Numbered from the stretch's first letter, positions 1 to 8,146 are shown. The stretch: 22,204 nucleotides of DNA from JACCTI01 sp051005695 (GCA_051005695.1 JBPCJC010000072.1:1-22204), one strand, 5' to 3'. Numbers and translations are program-made. Notes: a model not told the origin generated them from the letters alone.

Positions 1-783
1 GGACCGCTCACCGATAACGCCGGCGGCATCGCGGTGATGAGCGAATTGCCGAAAGACGTTCGCGGCATCACCGACGAGCTCGACCAGGCCGGCAACACCA
101 TGAAAGCCGTGACCAAAGGCTACGCGATCGCCTCCGCCGGTCTCGCCGCGCTCGTCCTTTTCGGTTCGTATGTCGAAGAATTGCGCGCACACTTTGCGGC
201 CACCGGTCGCGTCTATTCGTACGTCTTCTCGCTCAACGATCCCAAGGTAATCATCGGCCTGTTCATCGGCGGTTTGCTCCCGTTCATCTTCACCGCGTTC
301 AGCATGGACGCTGTCGGCAAAGCGGCCGGCGCCGTCGTCCGCGAAGTCCGCCGACAGCTCACGGCCAAGCCCGGCATTCTGCGCGGTGAGGACAAGCCGG
401 ATTACGGCACCTGCGTCGATATCGTAACCAAAGCGGCCTTGCGCGAGATGATTGTGCCGGCGCTTTTGCCGATCGCGTTTGTGCTCGCAGTCGCGGCGAT
501 CAAACCGCTCGGCGCCGTAGTCCTCGGCGGCCTGCTCGTGGGCACGATCGTCACCGGTTTATTCGTCGCCATCGCCATGACGTCGAGCGGCGGCGCCTGG
601 GACAACGCGAAGAAATATATCGAAGAAGGAAATCTCGGCGGCAAAGGCTCGTTCGCGCACGCCGCTTCCGTTACTGGCGATACCGTCGGCGATCCCTACA
701 AGGACACCGCGGGCCCGGCGATTAATCCGATGATCAAAGTGGTCAATATCGTGGCCATCTTGATCATTCCGATATTCTTCTAG
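1..783 (+). CDS. hppA: Membrane-bound H+-translocating pyrophosphatase, C-terminal part (5' truncated by window edge)
   Basis: The frame is open from base 1 and gives the last 260 residues of an integral-membrane pyrophosphatase, which couples PPi hydrolysis to ion pumping across the cytoplasmic membrane. The window begins in the conserved GPLTDNAGGIAVMSELP segment and continues into a GNTMKAVTKGYAIAS helix. Acidic substrate/metal-binding motifs follow near the end (WDNAKKYIEEG, then GDTVGDPYKDTAGPAINPMIK without its last residue). At least four hydrophobic segments alternate with these motifs, and the chain ends in a hydrophobic tail. In this family a lysine at the position seen in NTMKAVTKG marks K+-independent enzymes, whereas K+-dependent ones carry alanine, so I infer a K+-independent proton pump. 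The first ATG in this piece (position 34) is internal; the true start lies upstream of the window. Confidence 0.95.
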   Translation, partial: GPLTDNAGGIAVMSELPKDVRGITDELDQAGNTMKAVTKGYAIASAGLAALVLFGSYVEELRAHFAATGRVYSYVFSLNDPKVIIGLFIGGLLPFIFTAFSMDAVGKAAGAVVREVRRQLTAKPGILRGEDKPDYGTCVDIVTKAALREMIVPALLPIAFVLAVAAIKPLGAVVLGGLLVGTIVTGLFVAIAMTSSGGAWDNAKKYIEEGNLGGKGSFAHAASVTGDTVGDPYKDTAGPAINPMIKVVNIVAILIIPIFF

Positions 784-824
784 CCGTTGCCACGCGCGGC
801 GATCAGCGCGAGTCTCTCCCGCCC

Positions 825-1217
825 ATGGAGGAACCAGGAGATTATCAACTCACCGCCGGCCCACAGGCTCCGGTGAAGAAGGAACTAGCCTTGCCCGATC
901 CCGGCGCAACGCCGTTCAAGCTCGTGGTCGATCCGGAGATGCGTGCGAAACTTCGGCGCGCCCTGATTGAGTTGATCGATTACCACGACGAATCGCTCGC
1001 CGAGCATTTTTCCGAAGGCAAACTCGAGCTCGAATCCTACAAGGAATACATCGAGCTTTTCGCGTGCAGTTTGAAGGAAACGATGGAAAGCCGCGAAGGC
1101 GTTTCCTATTTGCTCAGGGCCGCCGGGTTCAACGTCAAACCCGAGGAGATCAATCTCAATCCCGAGCTGCGCTGGACGCGCGGCGTCCCCGGCGCCTTCG
1201 GTCGTAGCCTGCTCTAG
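825..1217 (+). CDS. Hypothetical protein, 130 aa
   Basis: I do not recognise this protein. It is soluble, acidic and probably helical in the middle (about residues 35-95: RAKLRRALIELIDYHDESLA, then a K/E-rich stretch). It has no signal peptide or membrane segment, and a proline-rich N-terminus of about 30 residues. It begins 41 bases after the pyrophosphatase stop and may share its transcript. Its TAG stop shares the palindrome CTAG with the TAG stop of the convergent TPR gene, so the two coding regions overlap by four bases. The ATG at 825 is the only good start and has no visible Shine-Dalgarno sequence. The frame avoids stops throughout and its codon use matches its neighbours, which supports a real gene. 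Confidence 0.7.
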   Translation: MEEPGDYQLTAGPQAPVKKELALPDPGATPFKLVVDPEMRAKLRRALIELIDYHDESLAEHFSEGKLELESYKEYIELFACSLKETMESREGVSYLLRAAGFNVKPEEINLNPELRWTRGVPGAFGRSLL

Positions 1218-2944
1218 CGGTCGTTTGTCAGCGATGCGAGTAACTCGCGCTCTTCGTTGTTCAAGCGATCGAGCGGGATTTTTTTGAGCAGCTCCGTCGC
1301 GGCTTGCGCCTGTCCGTTCTCACTCAAAACCAGCACGTAAACTGCGCACCAGCCCGGCGGCGTGCGCGACCAATCGATCGCCGGTCCCTTGAACTGCGCC
1401 AACGCCGACGCCGGATCGTGTTTGCGCAAAAATCCCAGTGCCGCCGTGACCCGAAACGACAGCCGCTCCGGATGTTTCGCGACCAGCTCCTTCGCTTTCG
1501 CCAGGTTGGCATCGACGTCGGTTCCGAGCAGCAGATTCAAATGCACCAATTCCGCCTGCGCATTCACATCGTCCGGCGCGAGAGTCGTTAAACGTTCCGC
1601 GACTTCGCGCGCCGCGCTCACGTCGCCCGTTTGCTCGATCAAGCGCTGCCGACCGCGCTGCGCAAAGGTCGCGTGCTCGGGAAATTTGCCTAACAAGTCG
1701 TAAGCCTTCAGGGCCGCGGTCGCCGCGTGACTTTGCTCCGCGAAACTGGCCACGAAACGGAGCTTGAACGGATCCCCGCCGGCGAGCGTGATCGCGCGAT
1801 CCCAGTGCAACTCGGCGTCGAACGACGAACCCTCACCCATCGCATTGCGCGCTCGAAAACTTTCCGTCACCGTCGGATCGAGCCCGAGATCAGGACGTTC
1901 GAGCAGCGCGTCGATTTCCTTCCAGCGCTCAAGATTGGCCAGCGCATCGAGCCGCGACAAAAGCAGGGGCTCGACCGTGCGTGCGCGTTCGATCGGCAAG
2001 AAAGAAAGCACGCGCTCCGATTGCCGGTGCAAGTTCAACCAGCGCGCCAGCTCGGCGACGTCTGCCGTCTGGCCACTCGACCAGCGCGTAATCGCGTCCT
2101 GGTAAATTTTATCCGCACTTCCCGGCTGCAATTTCAATTTCAATTCCGCGCCTAACAAGTCAGAAACCGCGTCCGCCTGCGGCAGCGCCGCGAGGGTCGC
2201 GATAATTTTTGATTCCTCTTCCGGCGAGAGTTCAGGAGCGCGTGCCAGTGCCTCGAGCGCTGATTTTTGCAGCCGGCCGTCTTTCTCCGCGAGCGACCAA
2301 AGCGTCTTCCGCGCTTCCGCACGCTGCGCGGCGTCACTCGATTTTGCCAACAATTCGGCCAGCCGGAAACGCATCGCCTCGTCGTCCGGGGCGCGGGCGA
2401 GCGCGCGCCGCGCCAACTCGAGCGCTTTGCTTTCGTTTCCGGCCTTCTCGTAATACTGCGTCGCCAGGCTGAGCGTCTTCTCGTTAGGCGCACGCTGCAA
2501 AAGTTCTTCGATCAACTTTTCCGCCGGCCGCAGGGTGCCGCGTTGCACGAGCAGGTTGGCGTATTCCTGCCGATCTTCGATCGTGCTTTGCGGACGCCGA
2601 ATCACTTCCCGCCAGAGATCCATCGCTTCCGGCCGACCGCCGCGCGTAGCCAGACGAGCCGCGCCCGCGAGCGGTTGGTAACCGAGCGGATCAAGCTGCA
2701 AGGCCGCGCGATATTTTGCCGCGGCTTCGTTTAATTTTCCCGCCTGGACTAACGAGGCGGCGTCCGCCGCGAGCTGATGCGCGCGCCGAGTTTTTAACCA
2801 ATGATAAACCGGCTTCGCCGAAATCGCGCCGATGGCAATGATCAACAGCGCGCAACTCCAGAGCACGATCCGCTTTCGTCGTGCCGCTCGACGGGCGGCG
2901 CGTTGCGCACGCGCCGCGGCCGCGGATGAATCTTGAGGCGTCAT
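1214..2944 (-). CDS. Membrane-anchored TPR-repeat protein, exosortase-associated
   Basis: This 576-residue protein has a basic, Arg-rich cytoplasmic N-terminus (about residues 10-26), one membrane segment (about 27-46), and then helical repeats with TPR character. Examples are the AAKYRAALQLDPLGYQPLAG and ALELARRALARAPDDEAMRF stretches with alternating small and bulky residues. The C-terminal half is a degenerate superhelical array up to residue 576. Its ATG overlaps the exosortase stop (ATGA), so the two are probably translationally coupled. TPR proteins are regular companions of exosortase systems (for example PrsT in PEP-CTERM loci) and are thought to act as scaffolds for export or polymer assembly. 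The exact role here is inferred from position only. Three copies of the recurrent CCTAACRA word and one partial match lie inside this gene. Confidence 0.85.
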   Translation of the reverse strand: MTPQDSSAAAARAQRAARRAARRKRIVLWSCALLIIAIGAISAKPVYHWLKTRRAHQLAADAASLVQAGKLNEAAAKYRAALQLDPLGYQPLAGAARLATRGGRPEAMDLWREVIRRPQSTIEDRQEYANLLVQRGTLRPAEKLIEELLQRAPNEKTLSLATQYYEKAGNESKALELARRALARAPDDEAMRFRLAELLAKSSDAAQRAEARKTLWSLAEKDGRLQKSALEALARAPELSPEEESKIIATLAALPQADAVSDLLGAELKLKLQPGSADKIYQDAITRWSSGQTADVAELARWLNLHRQSERVLSFLPIERARTVEPLLLSRLDALANLERWKEIDALLERPDLGLDPTVTESFRARNAMGEGSSFDAELHWDRAITLAGGDPFKLRFVASFAEQSHAATAALKAYDLLGKFPEHATFAQRGRQRLIEQTGDVSAAREVAERLTTLAPDDVNAQAELVHLNLLLGTDVDANLAKAKELVAKHPERLSFRVTAALGFLRKHDPASALAQFKGPAIDWSRTPPGWCAVYVLVLSENGQAQAATELLKKIPLDRLNNEERELLASLTNDR

Positions 2945-4539
2945 TGGGGCTTATATTGAAAAACGGAACGTAAGAGCGCCACCGCCATTTCCGCGGAGGG
3001 CTCATTTTGTTCGCTGAACAGACTGCACGCCGCGATCTCGGTCGCCGAATGCCGTTTGCCCTCGATCTGCAAGGTCGATGGTGGCGCGGCTGCTCCTAAC
3101 GCTTGCGCCGCAGAGTAGTCGAGCGAGAGCGCTTCGCCGTTGCGCCAGACGCCCCACATTTGCAACGCGTGATACGGGCCGCGATGAAAACGGAACGCGT
3201 GAAAGCGCACCGGACGTCCGTTGAATTCGATCTCCATCGCGGTCGGTGCGCCGCTCAATTCCCAACCCACGCCCGGCATGCAGATGTCCGGTCGATGCAC
3301 CAGGGCGAAACGATTCCACGGCGATGGTTTCCAGAAAAAATGATAAAAATCCGCGACCCCGCGCGGCAGCGATTGATCATGGCGGCGGAGATATTCGCCG
3401 CTAGTGGGGCGTAGCTCGTTCCAGATTTCGCGCGGCACCGGGACAAATTGATCGCCGGCAATTTCGCTGGCCTGCGCGGCGAAGAAAGGCGCGGTCTGCG
3501 TGTGATCGCGCGACTCGATGGAGCCGTAGAGCATCCGGGCGCAAACCAATCCCGCAACGCTCGCGATGACGAGGAATGCGAAAGCCGGTTCCCGCCTAAC
3601 GAGTAATCCTCGGCGAAAGACTTGCCAGCGTTGGCCAAGTTCCCGCCACGGATCCTGACCCTGGCGCGGGGCGAGCAATTTCCCGGTGAGCCAGATAGCG
3701 ACGATCAACGAAGTGATGGTGATGTTGCCCACGAGGTCGTGAACGTTTTCGACCGCAGCGAGGCCGTGCCATTCCGCCTGCAGGGAAAGCGCGAGCGTGC
3801 GCGCGAGATTGGTTGCGAGAGCCAGGATAATCGCGAGACCGAGCAACAAAACCCGGCGAGCGGGCCGGAGCAGGAACCATTCGCCGAGGGCGAGCCCGAA
3901 CATAATCCCGGCCTGCAACGAGCGCACGCCGCTGCAAGCTTCGGTGATTCCAACCAGCCCGGAACGCAAGGCGATCGCGCCACCGGAAGTTTGCGCTTCG
4001 ACTCCGAGCCAGTGCAGCAGCTCCGCGGTGGCCGCGGCCACCCAGCGCATCAATGTGCTCGTGATCGGCTGCTCAATCCGCGCCGGCCAGGGAACCGCGG
4101 TTAGGAAGAACAGGACCGGGAATAATTCCGCGCGCGCTAAATTGTAACCGCCACAGTAGCAGAAGATGCTCAGGCTGGCCGCGATGGCGAGCGCGCAAAT
4201 CAGGACGAGCACAATTTGCGAATGCCACATTTGCTGGCGGGAGAATTCCAACGCGCAGACGGTCGCGCCGCCGATCAGCGCCAGCACGATCCCGCCCGCT
4301 CGCGCGAAATGGAAATCCGCGCGGCCCGGCGATTCAGTTCGCAGCGGCGTGAGCAAATAGCGGCGCAAACCAAAACCGAGCGCGAGCACCGGCACCGCCC
4401 AGCCGTAGGAATAATTTGGATTTCCGCGCCAATGTTCCGCGCAGCTCCAGATCGCCCATGTCCAAAATCCCGCGAAGAGCAGCGGCAACCACGGAACGCT
4501 CGTGCGCTCCGCGCTGCTTATCGTCGCCGTCCCGGTCAT
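2941..4539 (-). CDS. Exosortase with C-terminal EpsI-like domain
   Basis: This is a polytopic membrane cysteine transpeptidase-like enzyme expected to cleave a CTERM sorting signal at the cytoplasmic membrane. The N-terminal 300 or so residues hold roughly eight hydrophobic segments and the three family-defining residues: Cys202 in ITEACSGVRSLQ, Arg247 in ATNLARTLAL and His267 in NVHDLVGNI. The C-terminal 200 residues form an extracytoplasmic domain with a PDICMPGVGWEL stretch typical of EpsI/DUF3485 proteins, so both parts are fused in one chain. I chose the ATG at 4539 because an AGGG lies upstream; a GTG at 4557 would add six residues. The gene is followed by a TPR protein and lies divergent from a gene whose product carries a matching CTERM signal, probably its substrate. 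I cannot assign the exosortase subtype. Confidence 0.93.
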   Translation of the reverse strand: MTGTATISSAERTSVPWLPLLFAGFWTWAIWSCAEHWRGNPNYSYGWAVPVLALGFGLRRYLLTPLRTESPGRADFHFARAGGIVLALIGGATVCALEFSRQQMWHSQIVLVLICALAIAASLSIFCYCGGYNLARAELFPVLFFLTAVPWPARIEQPITSTLMRWVAAATAELLHWLGVEAQTSGGAIALRSGLVGITEACSGVRSLQAGIMFGLALGEWFLLRPARRVLLLGLAIILALATNLARTLALSLQAEWHGLAAVENVHDLVGNITITSLIVAIWLTGKLLAPRQGQDPWRELGQRWQVFRRGLLVRREPAFAFLVIASVAGLVCARMLYGSIESRDHTQTAPFFAAQASEIAGDQFVPVPREIWNELRPTSGEYLRRHDQSLPRGVADFYHFFWKPSPWNRFALVHRPDICMPGVGWELSGAPTAMEIEFNGRPVRFHAFRFHRGPYHALQMWGVWRNGEALSLDYSAAQALGAAAPPSTLQIEGKRHSATEIAACSLFSEQNEPSAEMAVALLRSVFQYKPQ

Positions 4540-4557
4540 CGCGCGGAACCCTATCAC

Positions 4558-4673
4558 AAGCCGCCGCCGATGATGCGGGCGATCAGGATTTTCCTGGGGA
4601 TAAAGTTTGTTTTTTATGTTTGACCACGAAACACAAAATTGAGATGAACTCGGTTACCAACCCTGCATCTCCT
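4558..4673. other. Divergent intergenic region between exosortase and CTERM substrate
   Basis: This short spacer is clearly A/T-richer than its surroundings (for example GGGGATAAAGTTTGTTTTTT at about 4596-4615). It must hold the promoters of both the exosortase-TPR pair and the substrate gene. I could not fix -10/-35 elements with confidence. Confidence 0.4.
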
Positions 4674-5249
4674 ATGAAGAAGAAATATTTATTCCTCTCG
4701 CTCGCCTTGAGCGCGGCTTTCCTCAGCGCGCGCGCGGACGTCATTCCGACGAATGCTTCGGAAGATCCGGAAGGTTCTAATTTCCGATGGAATTACGCGA
4801 CCAACGTGACCATCGACCAGATGGTGGAAGCGGGCGCCTACTTTACGATTTATGATTTCGGCAACCTGATCCCGGGCTCCAATCTGCAGCCGGCGGGCTG
4901 GGTTTTCTCCTCCTCGCTTCTCGGGATCACGCCCTCGACGGTTTTGCCTAACGACGACCCGAACGTGATGAACCTCACCTGGACCTACACTGGCGCGACG
5001 CCGATCCAAGGGCAGTCGCTTCTCGGCATGTTCTCCGTCCTTTCGGCGACAAACCAAATGCGCACCGATAACTTCGCCGCGCATGCGACCCGCAATGGCG
5101 GACCGAATCCGGGCACCGAAATCGACAATATCGGAACCGTGGGCGTGCCCGTGCCGGAAATGTCGGCGCTCGCTCCGATCATCGGCGTCTGTGGTTTGGG
5201 TTTCATTGGCGTCCTCAGTTCGCTGCTGCGCCGCCGCGCCACCTGCTAG
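4674..5249 (+). CDS. Exported protein with VPE-type CTERM sorting signal, probable exosortase substrate
   Basis: A 191-residue secreted protein. Residues 1-21 are a classical signal peptide (MKKKYLFLSLALSAAFLSARA) in which KKK precedes a hydrophobic core and an A-x-A-like cleavage site. The mature domain is polar and Asn/Thr/Gly-rich, and I recognise no enzymatic motif. Residues 158-191 form a three-part sorting signal: the VPVPEMS motif, a hydrophobic helix (about 165-185) and the basic cluster RRR (186-188). This is the PEP-CTERM-like architecture recognised by exosortases. The gene is divergent from the exosortase and ends at a strong terminator, so it is monocistronic. A start at ATG 4644 would add ten residues before the signal peptide and is less likely. 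Its folded function is unknown. Confidence 0.88.
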   Translation: MKKKYLFLSLALSAAFLSARADVIPTNASEDPEGSNFRWNYATNVTIDQMVEAGAYFTIYDFGNLIPGSNLQPAGWVFSSSLLGITPSTVLPNDDPNVMNLTWTYTGATPIQGQSLLGMFSVLSATNQMRTDNFAAHATRNGGPNPGTEIDNIGTVGVPVPEMSALAPIIGVCGLGFIGVLSSLLRRRATC

Positions 5250-5267
5250 GCGGGAAATATTCCAAGG

Positions 5268-5301
5268 AAAAGCCACCGCGAGCTTCGCGGTGGCTTTTTT
5301 T
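5268..5301 (+). terminator. Rho-independent terminator after the CTERM substrate gene
   Basis: A perfect 14-bp stem (AAAAGCCACCGCGA paired with TCGCGGTGGCTTTT) closes a three-base loop at 5282-5284. Seven T residues run through to 5301. It begins 18 bases after the stop codon and isolates the substrate gene from the downstream regulator. Because of the A-run on its left it could act in both directions, but only the plus strand has a gene ending here. Confidence 0.92.
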
Positions 5302-5414
5302 GTGCTTTAACTGGGCGAGATTTATTTCCTGCCGAATTAAAGGTTCGTAGCGTAACGCCTCTCTTTAAAAATTCTTGCCGCCTCTTGGTTGACTGCGAAG
5401 ATCGCTCCCTGCTC

Positions 5415-6734
5415 ATGCCCACAGTCTTGTTGATCGAAGACGATGACGAAAGCCGCCACGCGACCAGCGAGCTTTTTTCTCGGGAAGAATGGACGGTTTA
5501 CGAAGCCGGCGACGGCGAAGCCGGGATCGAGCTCGCGCTGAAACATCGGCCCGACGTCATCCTCTGCGATTTACTCATGCCGAAGGCGAACGGGTTTCAG
5601 GTTTGTCGCGCGATCCGGCAGCAGCTTCAACCGACGAAAATCATCGTCATCTCTGGCCGCGACTACGGTCTCGACCGAACCAGCGCGATCGAGGCCGGCG
5701 CGGATGAGTACCTGGTCAAGCCGATCACCTGGGAAATTCTTTCCTCCACGATCGCGCGGATCATGCCCGAGACGCCGCGAAAATTTTTTCGCGCGAACAG
5801 CGACGTCGAATTCCACACGCCGTCGACGCGGATTAAACTCTGGGGTGTTCGCGGATCGATCCCGGTGCCGGGTCCATCGACAGTGCGGTACGGCGGCAAC
5901 ACCAGTTGCGTGGAAATTCGCGCCGACGGCGAAATCATCGTGCTCGATGCGGGATCGGGCATTCGCACTCTGGGCATGTCGTTGGAAAATGAATTCGGCT
6001 CACGTCCGATCAATCTCACGCTCCTGATCACGCACACACACTGGGATCACATCCAGGGTTTGCCATTTTTCCTGCCCGCGTACAACGAGAAGAATCGAAT
6101 CCGCGTCCTCGGCTACGAAGGCGCGCGCGCGGGCCTGGCGACGATTCTCGCCGGGCAAATGGAGACGCCTTTTTTTCCGGTGAGCCTGCGGGAGCTGGCG
6201 AGCAACATTGCCATCGAAGAGCTGAAGGAGATGGAATTTTCCATCGGCAAAGTGCGCGTGCGCTCGCGTTTCGCCAATCATCCGGGCATCTGCGCCGGAT
6301 ATCGGCTTTATACCAGCGGCGGTTCCGTCGCCTATTTCCCGGATAACGAACCCTACGAATTGTTGAAGCTGCATCTCGCCGGACGCGATGGCGGCAATGA
6401 AGAAGAAGCGCGCGTTTTTGCGAAGTCAGAGCGCGCCAAACTGGTCGAATTCCTCGTCGACACGGACGTCCTCATTCTTGACACCCAATACACCGACGAA
6501 GAATACGAGGAGCATATCGGCTGGGGCCACGGCTCGCTCAGCCGCGTGGTCTCGATGGCGCTGGAGGCAAAGGTTCGCAAACTAATTCTCTTCCATCACG
6601 ACCCGATGCATGACGACGAAAAAATCGACGACATGCTGGAGCGCGCGCGTCTGCTGGTAGTCGAGAGCGGTCAGCCGATGGAAGTGGAAGCCGGCCGCGA
6701 AGGCGCCGAAGTCTGGTTGGCGGCGAAGAGTTAG
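5415..6734 (+). CDS. Response regulator receiver domain fused to MBL-fold metallo-hydrolase
   Basis: This 439-residue two-domain protein begins with a CheY-like receiver domain (about residues 1-115). It has the acidic cluster IEDDDE (7-12), phospho-acceptor Asp52 in LCDLLMP and Lys102 in LVKPITW. A short linker leads to a metallo-beta-lactamase fold beginning LWGVRGSIPVPGPSTVRYGG (142-161). Its metal ligands include HTHWDH (207-212), His289, Asp310 and the FHHDP histidines (394-395). The hydrolase half resembles the PhnP/RNase Z-like branch that acts on phosphodiesters; the substrate is not known. The fusion implies phosphorylation-controlled hydrolysis, but no histidine kinase lies nearby. 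I chose the ATG at 5415 because the receiver domain starts immediately after it; an in-frame TTG at 5385 adds ten non-conserved residues. Confidence 0.9.
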   Translation: MPTVLLIEDDDESRHATSELFSREEWTVYEAGDGEAGIELALKHRPDVILCDLLMPKANGFQVCRAIRQQLQPTKIIVISGRDYGLDRTSAIEAGADEYLVKPITWEILSSTIARIMPETPRKFFRANSDVEFHTPSTRIKLWGVRGSIPVPGPSTVRYGGNTSCVEIRADGEIIVLDAGSGIRTLGMSLENEFGSRPINLTLLITHTHWDHIQGLPFFLPAYNEKNRIRVLGYEGARAGLATILAGQMETPFFPVSLRELASNIAIEELKEMEFSIGKVRVRSRFANHPGICAGYRLYTSGGSVAYFPDNEPYELLKLHLAGRDGGNEEEARVFAKSERAKLVEFLVDTDVLILDTQYTDEEYEEHIGWGHGSLSRVVSMALEAKVRKLILFHHDPMHDDEKIDDMLERARLLVVESGQPMEVEAGREGAEVWLAAKS

Positions 6735-6825
6735 GCTGGTGAGCCCGGCGCGTTTTCGAGAACAAACTCACGCGCTCCGGGACTTGCCGCGCCCGCGTTT
6801 CGCGACGATAAGTTCCCCCCGCTTT

Positions 6826-6899
6826 TGCCTCGTGGTGTAACGGTAGCACGAGAGATTCTGGATCTCTTTGTCAAGGTTCAAATCCTTGCGAGGCAGCCA
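6826..6899 (+). tRNA. tRNA-Gln (anticodon CUG)
   Basis: The cloverleaf is complete. The acceptor stem TGCCTCG pairs with CGAGGCA over seven perfect pairs, with discriminator G and an encoded CCA (6897-6899). The anticodon arm is AGAGA-TTCTGGA-TCTCT, with CTG at positions 34-36. The T-arm is CAAGG-TTCAAAT-CCTTG. It starts 91 bases after the receiver/MBL gene, and the very next base opens a copy of the recurrent word (CTCGTTAGGC, 6900-6909). Confidence 0.95.
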
Positions 6900-6909
6900 C
6901 TCGTTAGGC
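6900..6909 (-). repeat. Recurrent word GCCTAACGAG at the tadA stop codon, abutting the tRNA
   Basis: On the minus strand this exact copy reads GCC TAA CGAG and supplies the TAA stop of tadA. It begins at the base directly after the CCA end of tRNA-Gln. See the finding on the recurrent word for the full list. Confidence 0.8.
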
Positions 6910-7389
6910 CAAATCGGCGTCGCCATTTTCTTTTCGCCGCGCGACAAAAAAACTCTTCAACAGGGCCGCGCATTCGTCACCCAAGATGCCACCGCGAAGT
7001 TCGCAGCGATGGTTGAGCGTCGGCATTTGCAAAAGATTGAGCAAGCTCCCGGCGGCACCGCCGCGTTCATCCGCGCAGCCGAAAATCACCCGGCGTATCC
7101 GCACATGCACGAGCGCGCCGGCGCACATCGGGCACGGCTCCTTGGTCACGTAGAGATCGCAATCGTTCAGCCGCCAATCGCCGACCGCGGCTTCGGCTTG
7201 CGTTACCGCCAACATCTCCGCGTGCGCGGTCGCGTCCTTGAGCAGCTCCACCTGGTTGTAAGCGCGCGCGATAATCCGGCCGTCTTGCACCACCACCGCT
7301 CCGATCGGCACCTCTTCCGCCTTCAGCGCCTTGGCCGCTTGGCGCAGAGCTTCGCGCATGAAGCCCTCGTCCATGTCCGCATCAAACAT
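6904..7389 (-). CDS. tadA: tRNA-specific adenosine-34 deaminase TadA
   Basis: A 161-residue zinc-dependent deaminase that converts A34 to inosine in the tRNA-Arg(ACG) anticodon. The catalytic signature is intact: HAEM (His and the proton-shuttling Glu, about residues 57-60) and PCPMCAG (two Zn-binding Cys, about 86-92). The N-terminal helix and the EVPIGAVVV strand are typical of TadA. The C-terminal tail (LNHRCELRGGILGDECAALL) also matches TadA rather than guanine or cytidine deaminases. It is encoded opposite and immediately next to a tRNA gene. Its TAA stop lies inside a copy of the recurrent GCCTAACGAG word. ATG 7389 was taken as start; another Met five codons in is possible. Confidence 0.95.
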   Translation of the reverse strand: MFDADMDEGFMREALRQAAKALKAEEVPIGAVVVQDGRIIARAYNQVELLKDATAHAEMLAVTQAEAAVGDWRLNDCDLYVTKEPCPMCAGALVHVRIRRVIFGCADERGGAAGSLLNLLQMPTLNHRCELRGGILGDECAALLKSFFVARRKENGDADLA

Positions 7390-7493
7390 GGCGTCAGCTA
7401 AGCGTGCCGCCTTCGGCGATCAAGCAGACGCCATCAGTTGGTTAAGCCGATTCGAAACAACCGCGCCCCCAAAGCGGAACGATCCTTAAGAGT

Positions 7494-8138
7494 ATGAAGA
7501 AATTATTTTCGTTTTTTGCCATCTCTCTCTACTTGGTGGGCTCCGTCTCCGCGGCCAGCGAGCAGGAAGTCGTTAACAAATCCACCGCCATCTTGCGCGA
7601 CTTTCGCCGCATGCCGGAAACGAATATTCCTGCCAGCATTTTGCGCAGCGCGCGCGGTCTCGCCGTTATCGAGGTCGTCAAAGTGGGTTTCGGTTTCAGC
7701 GGCAAGGGCGGCGAAGGCGTCGTGCTCGCGCGCACCGGCGGTGGCTGGTCAGGCCCGTCATTCATTGGCACCGGCGGCGTCGGCTTCGGTTTTCAAATCG
7801 GCGCGCAGATCACGGATTTCGTTTTCGTCTTGAACACTGGCGACGCCGTGCGCGCTTTTTCGCGCGATGGTAACGTTACGCTCGGCGCGGATTTGAGCGC
7901 CGCCGCCGGGCCGGTCGGTCGCGATTTGCAGGCCGGGGTTACGCCCACTGCCGCGGTTTACACTTACAGCCGGAGCAAGGGACTCTTCGCGGGCGCCTCG
8001 CTTGAAGGCGCGATCATCGCCACCCAGAAAACCGCCAACGCGCATTACTATGGACATCCGGTGAGTGCGCGCGCGATTCTCTCCGGCCGCGTCCCGCCGC
8101 CGACGAGAGCGAGTCGGCTGCGCGCCGCGCTGCGTTAA
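7494..8138 (+). CDS. SYLF-domain (Ysc84/DUF500) lipid-binding protein, exported
   Basis: A 214-residue protein with an N-terminal signal peptide (MKKLFSFFAISLYLVGSVSAA) and one SYLF domain filling the rest. Family hallmarks include IPASILRSARGLAVIEVVKV, the glycine-rich VGFGFSGKGGEGVVLAR, GVGFGFQIGAQITDFVFVL and the C-terminal YSRSKGLFAGASLEG. Eukaryotic SYLF proteins bind phosphoinositides; bacterial exported members are abundant but poorly characterised, so a membrane- or lipid-associated periplasmic role is inference. Weak AAGAG sequence precedes the ATG. The stop codon lies in the loop of a GC-rich hairpin. The next gene, also exported, begins 60 bases downstream. Confidence 0.92.
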   Translation: MKKLFSFFAISLYLVGSVSAASEQEVVNKSTAILRDFRRMPETNIPASILRSARGLAVIEVVKVGFGFSGKGGEGVVLARTGGGWSGPSFIGTGGVGFGFQIGAQITDFVFVLNTGDAVRAFSRDGNVTLGADLSAAAGPVGRDLQAGVTPTAAVYTYSRSKGLFAGASLEGAIIATQKTANAHYYGHPVSARAILSGRVPPPTRASRLRAALR

Positions 8139-8146
8139 GCGCGGCG
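8123..8146 (+). other. GC-rich hairpin spanning the SYLF gene stop codon
   Basis: CGCCGCGCT pairs with AGCGCGGCG over nine bases around a six-base loop that contains most of the TAA stop. No T-run follows, so it is not a standard terminator. It may protect mRNA or be incidental in GC-rich sequence. Confidence 0.4.

Noticed and set aside
6735..6825. An imperfect GC-rich hairpin between the receiver/MBL gene and the tRNA
   Set aside because: The arms (AGCCCGGCGCG and CGCGCTCCGGGA) pair only with a bulge and there is no T-run, so I could not support a terminator.
6900..7389. Possible tRNA-gene attachment site of a genomic island at the 3' end of tRNA-Gln
   Set aside because: No integrase lies nearby, no second copy of the tRNA 3' end was seen, and the adjacent gene is the housekeeping tadA.
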